Shown here in pieces: positions 26,295 to 35,127 of a stretch of 64,000 bases of DNA. Source of the stretch: Chlamydiae bacterium Ga0074140 (GTDB lineage Bacteria; Chlamydiota; Chlamydiia; Chlamydiales; Rhabdochlamydiaceae); NCBI GenBank assembly GCA_001464115.1, contig LNES01000004.1:62001-126000 (forward strand), in the 5' to 3' direction. Position 1 is the stretch's first letter, and every line of letters begins with the position of its first letter. The position numbers and the translations under genes are program-made. The notes under the pieces are model-generated. The model was not told where the DNA came from and searched no databases. It saw nothing but the letters and a program-made list of their open reading frames with translations.

Positions 26295-26329
26295 TCTTTC
26301 GTGCCCGTGCCCGCGTGCGTGCCCGATCT
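26295..26329 (+). repeat. 35-bp GTGCCC repeat, copy 1
   Basis: TCTTTCGTGCCCGTGCCCGC... ending GCCCGATCT. Near-identical copies stand at 35083-35117 (same strand) and 34973-35007 (inverted). Intergenic between pknD and valS, 58 nt before the valS start. Confidence 0.7.
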
Positions 26330-26387
26330 TTCTTCCTCCCCTCTCTTTCTTTTCTTTTTAAAACTCTCTCCGCTATAGTCTTCTCCT

Positions 26388-29207
26388 ATGACAACATCCT
26401 CGACCGCATACGATCCGAAGGCTGTAGAAGAGAAGTGGCTCCGCTTCTGGGAAGAAAATCATTTTTTTAAAGCCGATCCCCATAGCTCGAAGCCCGCTTT
26501 CTCTCTCTCGATGCCCCCGCCGAATGTGACGGGTGTTCTCCATATGGGACACGCGCTCGTCAGCACGCTCCAGGATGTTCTCACCCGCTGGAAACGGATG
26601 AGCGGCTTCGAGACACTCTGGATGCCAGGCACGGATCACGCAGGGATTTCGACGCAAACGGTTGTTGAACGCCACCTCATGGCTACATTAGGAAAGCGTC
26701 GCAAAGATTTCTCTCGCGAAGAGTTCTTAAAACATGTTTGGGAGTGGAAAGAGAAGAGCGAAAAACAGATTCTCGCACAGCTCAAAAGAGTTGGATGCTC
26801 CTGCGACTGGTCGCGCCTTGCCTTCACGATGGATGAGAAGCGCAACGCGGCTGTTCGAACAATGTTTAAAAAGATGTTCGATGCTGGCCTCATCGTCCGC
26901 GGCGACTACCTGGTGAACTGGGATCCCGTAACCCAAACCGCGATTGCAGACGATGAAGTAGAGTACGAGGAGCGCTCTAGCTTCTTATGGCATATTCGCT
27001 ATCCCCTCGAAGATAAGAGCGGTTTCCTCATTGTTGCCACCACCCGCCCAGAAACAATGCTTGGTGACACAGCCGTTGCAGTCTCCCCCAGTGATGAGAG
27101 ATACGCAGGCCTCGTTGGAAAATTCCTTCTTCTTCCCCTGACAAATCGCCGCATTCCAATTGTTGCCGATGCGCATGTGGATTCTGCGTTCGGAACAGGC
27201 GTTGTGAAGGTCACACCCGCGCACGATCCAAACGACTATGCGATTGCTGAGAGGCACAAGCTTCCACTGATCAACATCATGACCCCCGATGGCCGCATCA
27301 ATGAAAATGGCAGAGAATTCGCGGGCCTTTCAATGGAAGAGGCGCGCGAAGCCGTTGTCCGCGAACTTCAGGCACAAAATCTGATCGATAAGATCGACCC
27401 GCACACGCATCGCGTGGGTCTCTCCTACCGCTCCAAAGCAGTGATCGAACCCTATCTTTCCAAGCAGTGGTTTGTGCGGATGAGCCCCTTCAAAGAGAAG
27501 CTGATCTCCGCCGTAAAAGAAAAACGCGTTACCCTCATTCCTCCCCATTGGGAGAACACCTATTTCCACTGGATCGAAAACCTGCGCGACTGGTGCATCT
27601 CTAGACAGCTCTGGTGGGGACACCAGATTCCGATCTGGTATAACGTAGAGAATCCCGAGAAGATGATCTGCTACGCCGGAGAGGGAGTTCCGCCCGAAGT
27701 CAAAGCTGCGCCAAGCAAATGGAAACAGGATGAGGATGTGTTAGACACCTGGTTCTCCTCTGCCCTCTGGCCCTTCAGCACGCTCGGCTGGCCAGAAAAA
27801 ACTCCTGAGCTGAAAAAGTTTTATCCCAATACAACGCTCATCACAGGACACGACATTCTCTTCTTCTGGGTTGCGCGCATGATTCTCATGGGAGAGTATG
27901 CTCTTGATCAAGTTCCTTTCAAAGAGAGCTTCCTCCACGGCCTTATTTACGGAAAATCCTACTGGCGCTTCCACAATGGTTCTCTCCAATACATTACCGG
28001 AAAAGAGCGCGATAGCTACGATGCAGGCACAACGCCAGTTCCTCCTGAGGTTCACTCCAAGTGGGAGAAGATGTCCAAGTCGAAAGGCAATATCATCGAC
28101 CCGCTTGAGATCATCGAGAGCTACGGCACTGATGCGATGCGCATGGCTCTTTGCGCCAGCGCCACACAGGCAAGACAGATCGATCTCGACCGCAGACGTT
28201 TTGAGGAGTTTAAGAATTTCACCAACAAGATCTGGAATGGCGCGCGCTTCGTTCTCATGAACGTCGAAGACTTAACACCAGATGCCCTTGCAAAAGGGAT
28301 CGACCGTAACCTCTTTACACTCGAAGACCGCTGGATTCTCTCGCTGTTAAACCGGATCACCGAACAGGTAGATACGCACCTCTCTGAATACGCCTTTGAT
28401 AAAGCTGCTCTCGCCTCCTACGACTTCTTCTGGAAGGAGTTTTGCGCGTATTACGTCGAGCTTGTCAAACCCTTCCTCTTTAAAAAAGCGGGCACACCCG
28501 CGCAGCGCGAAAACAAGCAGAAAATTCTCGTTGTGATCCTCTGCCATGTGATCCGCCTGCTCCATCCAATGGCACCTTTTGTAACAGAGGAGCTCTTCCA
28601 AATCCTCAAAGGAAAGTTTGCAACCGCTGCGAAAAGTCACGATCCCTACACACGCACAACCTGCGATGCGCTCGCTGCAAAAGCGTGCGCCGTTGCCCCC
28701 TACCCAAAGCTTCTCGATAAAAAAGATATCGACGAGGAGATTGAAAAAAAATTCGCCTATGTCGACAGCGTCATCCATGCGATCCGCAACATCCGCGCAG
28801 AGATGCAGCTCCCACCCGGAACCTCCACCGATCTCTTTGTCATTGGGGCCGCAAAAGAGCTCAAAGTTCTTCAAGAGAATCAGACCGCCCTACAAGCCCT
28901 TGTCCGCATCCAGAACCTGCGCTTTGAAGAAAAAGAAAAAAACCTTCCCTTCTCCGCGAGTGCCGTCGTAGGAAATATCAAGCTCATCATCCCCCTTCCC
29001 GAGGAGATGCGCGAAAAAGAGCGCGTTAGACTCACCAAAGAGCGAGACAAACTCATCGCGCAGCAGAATAAAACACGCGAACAGCTCGCCAACCCGCAAT
29101 TCGTTGAAAGAGCCCCAAAGGAGCTCGTCGAAAAGCTAAAAGCGGGCATCGCGCAAGCCGAAAAAGAGCTCGCCGAGATCACAAAGAAGCTCAGCGCTCT
29201 CTCCTGA
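26388..29207 (+). CDS. valS: Valyl-tRNA synthetase
   Basis: 939 aa. Class I synthetase: HIGH-type PPPNVTGVLHMGHAL (~45), editing domain (ATTRPETMLGDTAVAV), KMSKS in WEKMSKSKGNIIDPL (~560), anticodon-binding helical region and a C-terminal coiled coil (KERDKLIAQQNKTREQL). Attaches valine to tRNA-Val and hydrolyses mischarged Thr-tRNA. An insertion around residues 525-545 (YWRFHNGSLQYITGKERDSY) precedes KMSKS. Follows pknD and precedes the V-ATPase genes as in Chlamydia (CT_302), though four genes not in that Chlamydia block intervene. Confidence 0.97.
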   Translation: MTTSSTAYDPKAVEEKWLRFWEENHFFKADPHSSKPAFSLSMPPPNVTGVLHMGHALVSTLQDVLTRWKRMSGFETLWMPGTDHAGISTQTVVERHLMATLGKRRKDFSREEFLKHVWEWKEKSEKQILAQLKRVGCSCDWSRLAFTMDEKRNAAVRTMFKKMFDAGLIVRGDYLVNWDPVTQTAIADDEVEYEERSSFLWHIRYPLEDKSGFLIVATTRPETMLGDTAVAVSPSDERYAGLVGKFLLLPLTNRRIPIVADAHVDSAFGTGVVKVTPAHDPNDYAIAERHKLPLINIMTPDGRINENGREFAGLSMEEAREAVVRELQAQNLIDKIDPHTHRVGLSYRSKAVIEPYLSKQWFVRMSPFKEKLISAVKEKRVTLIPPHWENTYFHWIENLRDWCISRQLWWGHQIPIWYNVENPEKMICYAGEGVPPEVKAAPSKWKQDEDVLDTWFSSALWPFSTLGWPEKTPELKKFYPNTTLITGHDILFFWVARMILMGEYALDQVPFKESFLHGLIYGKSYWRFHNGSLQYITGKERDSYDAGTTPVPPEVHSKWEKMSKSKGNIIDPLEIIESYGTDAMRMALCASATQARQIDLDRRRFEEFKNFTNKIWNGARFVLMNVEDLTPDALAKGIDRNLFTLEDRWILSLLNRITEQVDTHLSEYAFDKAALASYDFFWKEFCAYYVELVKPFLFKKAGTPAQRENKQKILVVILCHVIRLLHPMAPFVTEELFQILKGKFATAAKSHDPYTRTTCDALAAKACAVAPYPKLLDKKDIDEEIEKKFAYVDSVIHAIRNIRAEMQLPPGTSTDLFVIGAAKELKVLQENQTALQALVRIQNLRFEEKEKNLPFSASAVVGNIKLIIPLPEEMREKERVRLTKERDKLIAQQNKTREQLANPQFVERAPKELVEKLKAGIAQAEKELAEITKKLSALS

Positions 29208-29210
29208 AAA

Positions 29211-30611
29211 TTATTCCCCCGAATAGCGGACGATGACCCCTACGAGCTGAGCATCGGAATTACCCGCTTGTTCGTTTTCGTTGAATAAATTTTCTTGATG
29301 AGCCAGGTGTCCACTGAAGGCGCTCGCATAAGTCATCACTACCTGAAACCCATACTTTGCAAACAACGCGGGTAGAGTTTGCGTACTGTATGCACGCGCA
29401 GTGGACGTTACAATCCTGACATCTCCTTCAGCGAGGCTTTTTAACTTTTCCTTATGCGGTTTAAAGGCTTGAAGAATTTTAGGTTGAAGGGCTTTATCTA
29501 ACTTTTCAAATTCCTCCCGTTTTTTTTCCCACTTACACCCTTGTTTGCGCGAATATAAAAAGCGGGTCACAAAATCAGTGGAAACTTTGCTCCCTTCGGA
29601 GACGACAGCCCCAAAGAAAAAACGGGTGATCGGCATCACTACTCTCCTATCATCAATAAACCCCATCGTCGTAGTAAACGCTGTTGCATGGGAGTGTTCT
29701 TTGCAGATTTCTCGGTATTCGGGTGTAAAGTAGATCGAATTGGCTGTAAATATCGCATGCGCACCGGGTTTTAGGATCTTTTTTAGGAGAGCAAAAAATT
29801 CAGCCTGCTGCATGTCGTTAAAAAAGTGGATGAGATTTCGACAAAGAAGGAGTCCGACTCTGTTTTCAAGCTGAGGCTTCTTTTTCAAAAGCTCAAAACA
29901 ATCTCCATGGATCGACTCCAACTTTTCACCAACAGATGGAATTGCAATGAGAAGTCCGGATTTGATTTTTTCGAAATTCTGAACTTCTTGATCTCCGATA
30001 TCATTGTAATACACCCGCTCCGCACCAGAAAACGCGAGGATCGCGCTATTCTCTCCGTTGGCTCCAGCGATTTCGAGAACAGTTTCATTGCGCGCAAGCT
30101 GCATTGCATAAGCCAAAACTTCCGGGTTCATCGCAAAAGTTGAACCATATTGTCCTAAAGAGACCGCATATTGCCTTGCCTCATAAACCCTATTTACAAT
30201 CGCTGCACAGGATGAGACATAATCCCTTACGGTTTCATGAAGATAGTCCTGGAGAACTTCTAAATTCTTGAGATTGACATGCCGTGGCATGTTAACGTAG
30301 ATCGAAAGAGCACCAAGATCATCGTTTGAAAAATAGCTACCAATGAGTCTTCTCAATGCGAACGGTAGCTGATCTTTCGCTCCAAAGACTTCGCCAAGTA
30401 GCACGCGGATTTCGCGGGCGTGCTCTTTATCCTTTTCCCTCATGGGAAGCGGGAGAAGTCCTCTAATCTGTAAGCCATTTTCTGCGGTCTGGAAAAGCCT
30501 CGCCTCTACAACCATCGAAATCATTTTTTCGCGTGAGACAGCCAAAAGATCTGCTGGTGAGTGGTGAAGGGATAAAGAAGAAAAACCATTAACATTTAAT
30601 TTTGTAGCCAC
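29211..30611 (-). CDS. SAM-dependent methyltransferase-like protein
   Basis: 466 aa, GTG start at 30611 with GAGGAAG just upstream. Residues ~180-310 form a class I methyltransferase core: motif I VLEIAGANGENSAILAF, an acidic strand YYNDIGDQEVQNF, GDCFELL, LLCRNLIHFF and KKILKPGAHAIFTAN (post-IV loop). The N-terminal ~170 residues and C-terminal ~150 (ARAYSTQTLPALFAKYGFQV) have no known domain. No signal peptide. A TATAAT box lies at 30631-30636 on this strand with no good -35. Substrate unknown; a host-directed enzyme is possible but unsupported. Confidence 0.65.
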   Translation of the reverse strand: MATKLNVNGFSSLSLHHSPADLLAVSREKMISMVVEARLFQTAENGLQIRGLLPLPMREKDKEHAREIRVLLGEVFGAKDQLPFALRRLIGSYFSNDDLGALSIYVNMPRHVNLKNLEVLQDYLHETVRDYVSSCAAIVNRVYEARQYAVSLGQYGSTFAMNPEVLAYAMQLARNETVLEIAGANGENSAILAFSGAERVYYNDIGDQEVQNFEKIKSGLLIAIPSVGEKLESIHGDCFELLKKKPQLENRVGLLLCRNLIHFFNDMQQAEFFALLKKILKPGAHAIFTANSIYFTPEYREICKEHSHATAFTTTMGFIDDRRVVMPITRFFFGAVVSEGSKVSTDFVTRFLYSRKQGCKWEKKREEFEKLDKALQPKILQAFKPHKEKLKSLAEGDVRIVTSTARAYSTQTLPALFAKYGFQVVMTYASAFSGHLAHQENLFNENEQAGNSDAQLVGVIVRYSGE

Positions 30612-30682
30612 GAACTTCCTCTTCTAAAATATTATATATTGAAAGTCGGGATACTATATCAGAAAATGGATTCCATTAGAAG

Positions 30683-31018
30683 CTATCTAAAAGATAAGGA
30701 GCAGGTTGGATACGCCTCGATAGAGGGCTCTTCGTAGGGGTGAACTTTGCGGATCGCGGTGATGACATCTTGGAGCTTTTCTGCAGGGCAGACTGTTTCG
30801 ATCCGCTCTTCGGCGACAGTTTCGAGGACATTCTCTTTGCCGATAAAGGGGTGGGCCCCCTTCTGTGGTATGAAGCGGCCGGTGCCTTTCGAGGAGAAGC
30901 TGCAGTGGGTGTAGTTTCCCATTTTTCCTGCGCCAGCTTTTCCCATCGCTTCGCGGACGAGATCGGCATGCGTCTCGGGAACCATCACGACAAGCGTCAC
31001 AATGTTTGAGAATTTCAT
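30683..31018 (-). CDS. YqfO/CutA-like domain protein
   Basis: 111 aa. Begins as VTLVVMVPETHADLVREAMG and ends in the diagnostic HPYEEPSIEAYP, with GAGKMGNYTHCSF between: the CutA1-like insertion domain (YqfO03/NIF3-insert family) occurring here as a stand-alone protein. Such proteins form trimers and may bind metal; exact function unknown. Divergent from the DAHP synthase gene with only 22 bp between starts. Confidence 0.8.
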   Translation of the reverse strand: MKFSNIVTLVVMVPETHADLVREAMGKAGAGKMGNYTHCSFSSKGTGRFIPQKGAHPFIGKENVLETVAEERIETVCPAEKLQDVITAIRKVHPYEEPSIEAYPTCSLSFR

Positions 31019-31040
31019 ACCCTCATGTTAGCATACGACC

Positions 31041-32084
31041 ATGCATTTTCCATCTCCAAAAGAGTTAAAACAAGAGCTTCCGATCAACGCCTCCATTCGC
31101 AGTTTTATTGCGGAGAGTCGGTATGCAGCACAGAAAATTGTTTCGGGTGAAGATCAACGTCTTGCGATTCTCGTGGGGCCCTGCTCGGTGCATGAGGTGG
31201 AAGGCACAATCGAATACGCAGAAAAATTGGCAGATCTTGCGGAGCGCGTGCGTGAAAGCTGTTTTCTTGTGATGCGCGTGTGTGTAGAAAAACCGCGCAC
31301 AGGTCTAGGCTGGAAGGGTATGCTCTACGATCCACATCTCAATGGATCACATCAGATACAAGCTGGGATCAGACAATCTCGGCGGATTCTTCTGGATCTT
31401 GCAAAACGCGGTGTGGCTACAGTAATGGAGTTTGTAGATCCTCTTGCCTCCTCCTATTTTGATGATCTTCTGGTTTGGGGTCTTGTGGGTGCGAGAACCT
31501 CCTCTTCACAACCACACCGACAGCTCGCCTCCTCTCTCTCTTTTCCCGTTGGATTTAAAAATGGCTTAGATGGAGAGATCGAGCCTATCATTAACTCTTT
31601 GCAATCTGCTGCGTCGCCTCACACTTTTTTGCATGTCAATCAAGATGGGCAACTGTCACCGATCGAGAGCCAAGGAAATCCATTTGCACACCTCATTTTA
31701 CGCGGTTCGATCCGAGAGCCCAACTACGATGCAAGTTTCATAGAGTATGCGAGCAAACGTCTTGCTCTCCAAAATCTCCCCACACGCCTGATGGTCGATT
31801 GTGCACATGGGAATTGCCAGAAAGATTACCTGCGTCAAAAAGAGGCTTTTCTGGAAGTTCTCAGGCAGATTGAAGAGGGTAACGAGACGATCATGGGACT
31901 TATGCTCGAGAGTTACCTACACGCGGGCAATCAATCGCTCTCTGAGGGAGAGCTCTCGCTGAAATCTGGGCTCTCGATTACCGATCCCTGTTTGGACTGG
32001 TCCTCGACAGAAGAGCTCATACTCTCCGCTTCAAAACTGCTCGAGATCAGCTCTTCAGATTCGGGTTCGGGGCGCCGGCCATAA
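31041..32084 (+). CDS. aroG: 3-deoxy-7-phosphoheptulonate synthase (DAHP synthase, AroG/AroF type)
   Basis: 347 aa, full length. Condenses PEP and erythrose 4-phosphate, the first step of the shikimate pathway. Class I motifs: LVGPCSVHE, RVCVEKPRTGLGWKG, VATVMEFVDPLA, GARTSSSQ, VGFKNGLDGE, LILRGS, MVDCAHGN and SYLHAGNQ. Its final ~50 codons are also coding on the opposite strand for the C-terminus of a lipoprotein (154-bp convergent overlap). Which isoenzyme (Phe-, Tyr- or Trp-sensitive) cannot be decided. Confidence 0.95.
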   Translation: MHFPSPKELKQELPINASIRSFIAESRYAAQKIVSGEDQRLAILVGPCSVHEVEGTIEYAEKLADLAERVRESCFLVMRVCVEKPRTGLGWKGMLYDPHLNGSHQIQAGIRQSRRILLDLAKRGVATVMEFVDPLASSYFDDLLVWGLVGARTSSSQPHRQLASSLSFPVGFKNGLDGEIEPIINSLQSAASPHTFLHVNQDGQLSPIESQGNPFAHLILRGSIREPNYDASFIEYASKRLALQNLPTRLMVDCAHGNCQKDYLRQKEAFLEVLRQIEEGNETIMGLMLESYLHAGNQSLSEGELSLKSGLSITDPCLDWSSTEELILSASKLLEISSSDSGSGRRP

Positions 32085-32596
32085 TACTCTTCGTCCGTAT
32101 CCTCGTGACCAAAATCCTTTGGATAGATCGGAGTTTCTGGCTCGGGTGTAAAGATTGGCTTATCATTTAGCTCGATGAGATTGACCCAGAGCTGATGTTT
32201 CCACTCCTTAAATACGCTTCCATCTTCGGTCACAATCTGCGCGCGCCAAGCGAGAAGTCCATGCTTTTCATGATACTCTTCGTTGAGAAGGGAAAAGATC
32301 TTTTGGCCCGTTCGATGTCTGATCGGAAAGACCACCTTTTTCTGCGTAAAATTCTTAAAAATCACTTCCAGAACGAGATTTGGGGTGTGGTCTAAGATAT
32401 CTGAGGGCACCCACCAGCGGATGAGTAGTCTCTGCCCATAAGGAGGATTTGCCTGCCTTGGATCGGGGGTGTTCACGTGGGTACTGGCAAGATAACGACC
32501 ATCGATCCACTCCTGCTGCACTGAAAGATAGCTCTGGCGGCAGGCGGAGAGAGCAAGAAGAGAGAAGAGGGCTAAGGACTTTTTGAATTTCGACAT
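31931..32596 (-). CDS. Putative lipoprotein with acidic Ser-rich tail, overlapping aroG antisense
   Basis: 221 aa from the ATG at 32596 (MSKFKKSLALFSLLALSACRQS), a type II signal peptide with lipobox LSAC; the modified Cys would be residue 19. The body (~40-150) looks beta-rich (QRLLIRWWVPSDIL, VVFPIRHRTGQKIFSLL), with no known domain. The last ~50 residues are Ser/Glu-rich and low complexity (SSSFEAESMSSSVEDQSK), encoded entirely opposite the aroG C-terminus, so the gene may have run into aroG by loss of an earlier stop. Membrane-anchored and exported; role unknown. Confidence 0.8.
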   Translation of the reverse strand: MSKFKKSLALFSLLALSACRQSYLSVQQEWIDGRYLASTHVNTPDPRQANPPYGQRLLIRWWVPSDILDHTPNLVLEVIFKNFTQKKVVFPIRHRTGQKIFSLLNEEYHEKHGLLAWRAQIVTEDGSVFKEWKHQLWVNLIELNDKPIFTPEPETPIYPKDFGHEDTDEEYYGRRPEPESEELISSSFEAESMSSSVEDQSKQGSVIESPDFSESSPSESD

Positions 32597-32640
32597 CGTT
32601 TGAGTTTTATACCAGTTATCAGAAATAATCTGTCGCAAAA

Positions 32641-33126
32641 ATGAGCGCTGTTCACTGCATTGTATTTGATGAGGCTCGCCATTCGATTCTTCTCGTTAAG
32701 AGAAGAGATGTGCCCGTTTGGGTTCTTCCCGGCGGCGGCATCGATGCCAATGAAACACCAGAAGAGGCGGCACGAAGAGAGGTGTTGGAAGAGAGCGGAT
32801 ACACGGTCACCATCGTACGCAAGATAGCCGAATATCTTCCCGTCAACAAGCTGACAAAGCCAACCCATTTTTTTGAAGGGCGCGTTATCTCCGGTTCTCC
32901 CAGGACTAGCAGCGAATCGTCCGCTGTGGTCTTTTTTCCCCTCGACCGTCTCCCAAAAGATTTTCCTCACTTCTACCGCTACTGGATCGAAGATGCGCTT
33001 TTAAATAGCCCTGAAGTTCTAAGAAAAAAAATCCGTGGCGTCTCCTATTGGATGCTCGTGAAACTGCTGATTCTGCACCCTGTGCTCGTGACCCGTTTTC
33101 TCCTCACAAAACTGAAGAAACGCTGA
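32641..33126 (+). CDS. Nudix hydrolase
   Basis: 161 aa. The complete Nudix box GGIDANETPEEAARREVLEESG (G-x5-E-x7-REVxEExG) starts near residue 33 and gives the catalytic Mg-binding glutamates. Hydrolyses a nucleoside diphosphate linked to some moiety; the substrate cannot be read. The C-terminal ~50 residues are basic and partly hydrophobic (YWMLVKLLILHPVLVTRFLL), perhaps a membrane-associating helix. Convergent with fumC, only 9 bp apart, no terminator hairpin seen. Confidence 0.92.
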   Translation: MSAVHCIVFDEARHSILLVKRRDVPVWVLPGGGIDANETPEEAARREVLEESGYTVTIVRKIAEYLPVNKLTKPTHFFEGRVISGSPRTSSESSAVVFFPLDRLPKDFPHFYRYWIEDALLNSPEVLRKKIRGVSYWMLVKLLILHPVLVTRFLLTKLKKR

Positions 33127-33135
33127 GAGTGGTAT

Positions 33136-34515
33136 TCAAGTCATCTTCTTGGGATCGATGATCTGGTCAAACTTCTTGGCGGTGAGGAAGCCGAGGGCAA
33201 CTGCGGCTTCTTTGAGTGTGATATTTTCCTTGTAGGCCTTTTGGACGACCTTCGCGGCCTTGTCATAACCGATGACAGGATTGAGAGCGGTTGCGAGCAT
33301 GAGCGAGTTATCTAACTGCTCATGGATCCGTTTGAGATTGGGTTTAATACCTGTTAGGCAGCGTTTGTTAAAGCTTTCCGCGACATCGCCGAGAAGGCGG
33401 ATCGATTGGAGAAGGTTGTAGATCATCACGGGTTTGAAAACGTTGAGTTCAAAGTTTCCAAGAGATCCTGCGATCCCAATTGCGGCATCATTCCCCATCA
33501 CCTGAACAGCCACCATGGTCATCGCTTCGCTCTGCGTTGGGTTGACCTTGCCGGGCATAATGGAGGAGCCTGGCTCATTGCTGGGGAGCAAAATTTCACC
33601 AAGACCGCAACGAGGGCCGGAAGCAAGCCAGCGGATGTCATTGGCAATCTTCATGAATGAAGCTGCCAGGCGTTTTAACGCTCCACTCATCTCAACAATC
33701 GCATCATTTGCGGCAAGTGCTTCAAATTTATTTGGCGCGGTCACAAAAGGAAATTTAGAGAGTTTTGTGATCATCTTTGCAGTACGTTCGCCAAACTGTG
33801 TTGGGGCGTTAATGCCCGTTCCAACTGCGGTTCCGCCAAGGGCAAGCTCAGCGAGACTATCCAGTGAATTTTTAATGGCGCGAATACCATGCTCAATTTG
33901 TGAAGCGTAACCGGAAAACTCCTGTCCAAGAGTGAGCGGTGTTGCATCCATGAGATGGGTACGTCCTACTTTCACGATATCCTTAAACTCGTGACTCTTC
34001 TTTTGAAAACCTTTCAACAGCTGTTCAAGTTTGGGAAGGAGTCTGTTCTGAATTGCAAGTGCAGCCGCAACATGCATGGCAGTGGGGAAGACATCGTTGG
34101 AAGATTGCGACATATTGACATCATCGTTGGGATGGATGGGATCTTTTGATCCGAGAACTCCACGAACGAGTTCAATCGCGCGGTTGCTGATCACCTCATT
34201 GACGTTCATGTTGGTCTGGGTACCTGATCCTGTCTGCCAGACGACGAGTTCAAAATGGTCGTTCAATCTCCCATCGAGAAGCTCATCACACACTTTCACG
34301 ATTAGATCACATTTTTCTTTGGAAAGAAGCTTGAGTTCGCAGTTCACAAGAGCGCACGCCTTTTTGACGAGGCCGAGCGCGTGGATAAGCTCTAGAGGCA
34401 TCTTCTCCGTACCGATCGGAAAGTTTTCGATGGAGCGCTGGGTTTGCGCTCCATAATACCTATCCGCAGGAACTTCAACGACGCCTAAACTGTCTGTCTC
34501 TTTCCGTTTTTTCAT
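33136..34515 (-). CDS. fumC: Fumarate hydratase class II
   Basis: 459 aa. Interconverts fumarate and malate (TCA cycle), iron independent. Motifs: [45 protein letters not shown] and the superfamily signature [15 protein letters not shown]. Start ATG overlaps the atpK stop (ATGA), so it is translationally coupled to the V-ATPase operon. In Chlamydia fumC (CT_855) lies elsewhere, so its position here is lineage specific. Confidence 0.97.
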   Translation of the reverse strand: MKKRKETDSLGVVEVPADRYYGAQTQRSIENFPIGTEKMPLELIHALGLVKKACALVNCELKLLSKEKCDLIVKVCDELLDGRLNDHFELVVWQTGSGTQTNMNVNEVISNRAIELVRGVLGSKDPIHPNDDVNMSQSSNDVFPTAMHVAAALAIQNRLLPKLEQLLKGFQKKSHEFKDIVKVGRTHLMDATPLTLGQEFSGYASQIEHGIRAIKNSLDSLAELALGGTAVGTGINAPTQFGERTAKMITKLSKFPFVTAPNKFEALAANDAIVEMSGALKRLAASFMKIANDIRWLASGPRCGLGEILLPSNEPGSSIMPGKVNPTQSEAMTMVAVQVMGNDAAIGIAGSLGNFELNVFKPVMIYNLLQSIRLLGDVAESFNKRCLTGIKPNLKRIHEQLDNSLMLATALNPVIGYDKAAKVVQKAYKENITLKEAAVALGFLTAKKFDQIIDPKKMT

Positions 34516-34934
34516 ATGAGCAAGAGTGCGAACACAAAGGCAAAGAGAGCAAACGACTCAACGATTCCGAGCGCTGCGAAGCACTTTCCAATGATCGCAG
34601 GCTGTTTCGCGGAGGCTTGAATTCCCGACGCTGCGCACTTTCCCTGGAAGATGGCAGAAGCGAGCAGTGCAAGTCCAACAAAAAAACCGATGCCGATCGC
34701 AGCTGTAGGATCTAAGGTACCCGCAGCGATGCTGTTTTTCATCAGAATCATCAAGACAAATCCAAAGATCGCCTGTGACGAAGAGACGGCCGACATCGCA
34801 ATGAATGTCCCGTGATTCTCTTCTACGCGGCTCATGACTGCGTGGGATGCCATACCCCCAATGCCGCAACCGATCGAGCTACCGATACATCCCATGCCCA
34901 GCACAATTGCAGGGCCAATATTTCCATAATCCAT
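34512..34934 (-). CDS. atpK: V-type ATP synthase subunit K (proteolipid)
   Basis: 140 aa, two V-type proteolipid hairpins: helices at ~8-32 ([20 protein letters not shown]), 44-66, 78-100 and 115-138, forming the rotating membrane ring. An ion-binding acidic residue in the last helices would be Glu in [23 protein letters not shown] ribosome site visible before the ATG (34934). Homologue of CT_304. The gap to atpI upstream (34935-35127) carries an inverted pair of 35-bp repeats. Confidence 0.93.
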   Translation of the reverse strand: MDYGNIGPAIVLGMGCIGSSIGCGIGGMASHAVMSRVEENHGTFIAMSAVSSSQAIFGFVLMILMKNSIAAGTLDPTAAIGIGFFVGLALLASAIFQGKCAASGIQASAKQPAIIGKCFAALGIVESFALFAFVFALLLI

Positions 34935-34972
34935 AAACTAGATTCTCCTTTTTTTAAATGATCGGCGAAGAA

Positions 34973-35117
34973 AGATCGGGCACGGACGCGGGCACGGGCA
35001 CGAAAGAAAGAAAAATCGATGTGTGCTCGATACTATCGCAAATCCCACCTTCATTCTTCACGCATCCGTTTTAAATCTTCCCTCTTTCGTGCCCATGCCC
35101 GCGTCCGTGCCCGATCT
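34973..35117. repeat. Inverted pair of 35-bp GTGCCC repeats between atpI and atpK
   Basis: Left arm 34973-35007 (AGATCGGGCACGGACGCGGG...) and right arm 35083-35117 (its reverse complement with one mismatch), 75 bp apart; a third copy lies at 26295-26329. Together they could fold into a strong hairpin in the atp mRNA between the I and K genes and so tune expression or stability. Confidence 0.75.
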
Positions 35118-35127
35118 CTTCTCGTTC

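Noticed and set aside
30631..30636. TATAAT on the minus strand before the methyltransferase-like gene
   Set aside because: No acceptable -35 at 16-18 nt; kept only as a remark in the gene entry.
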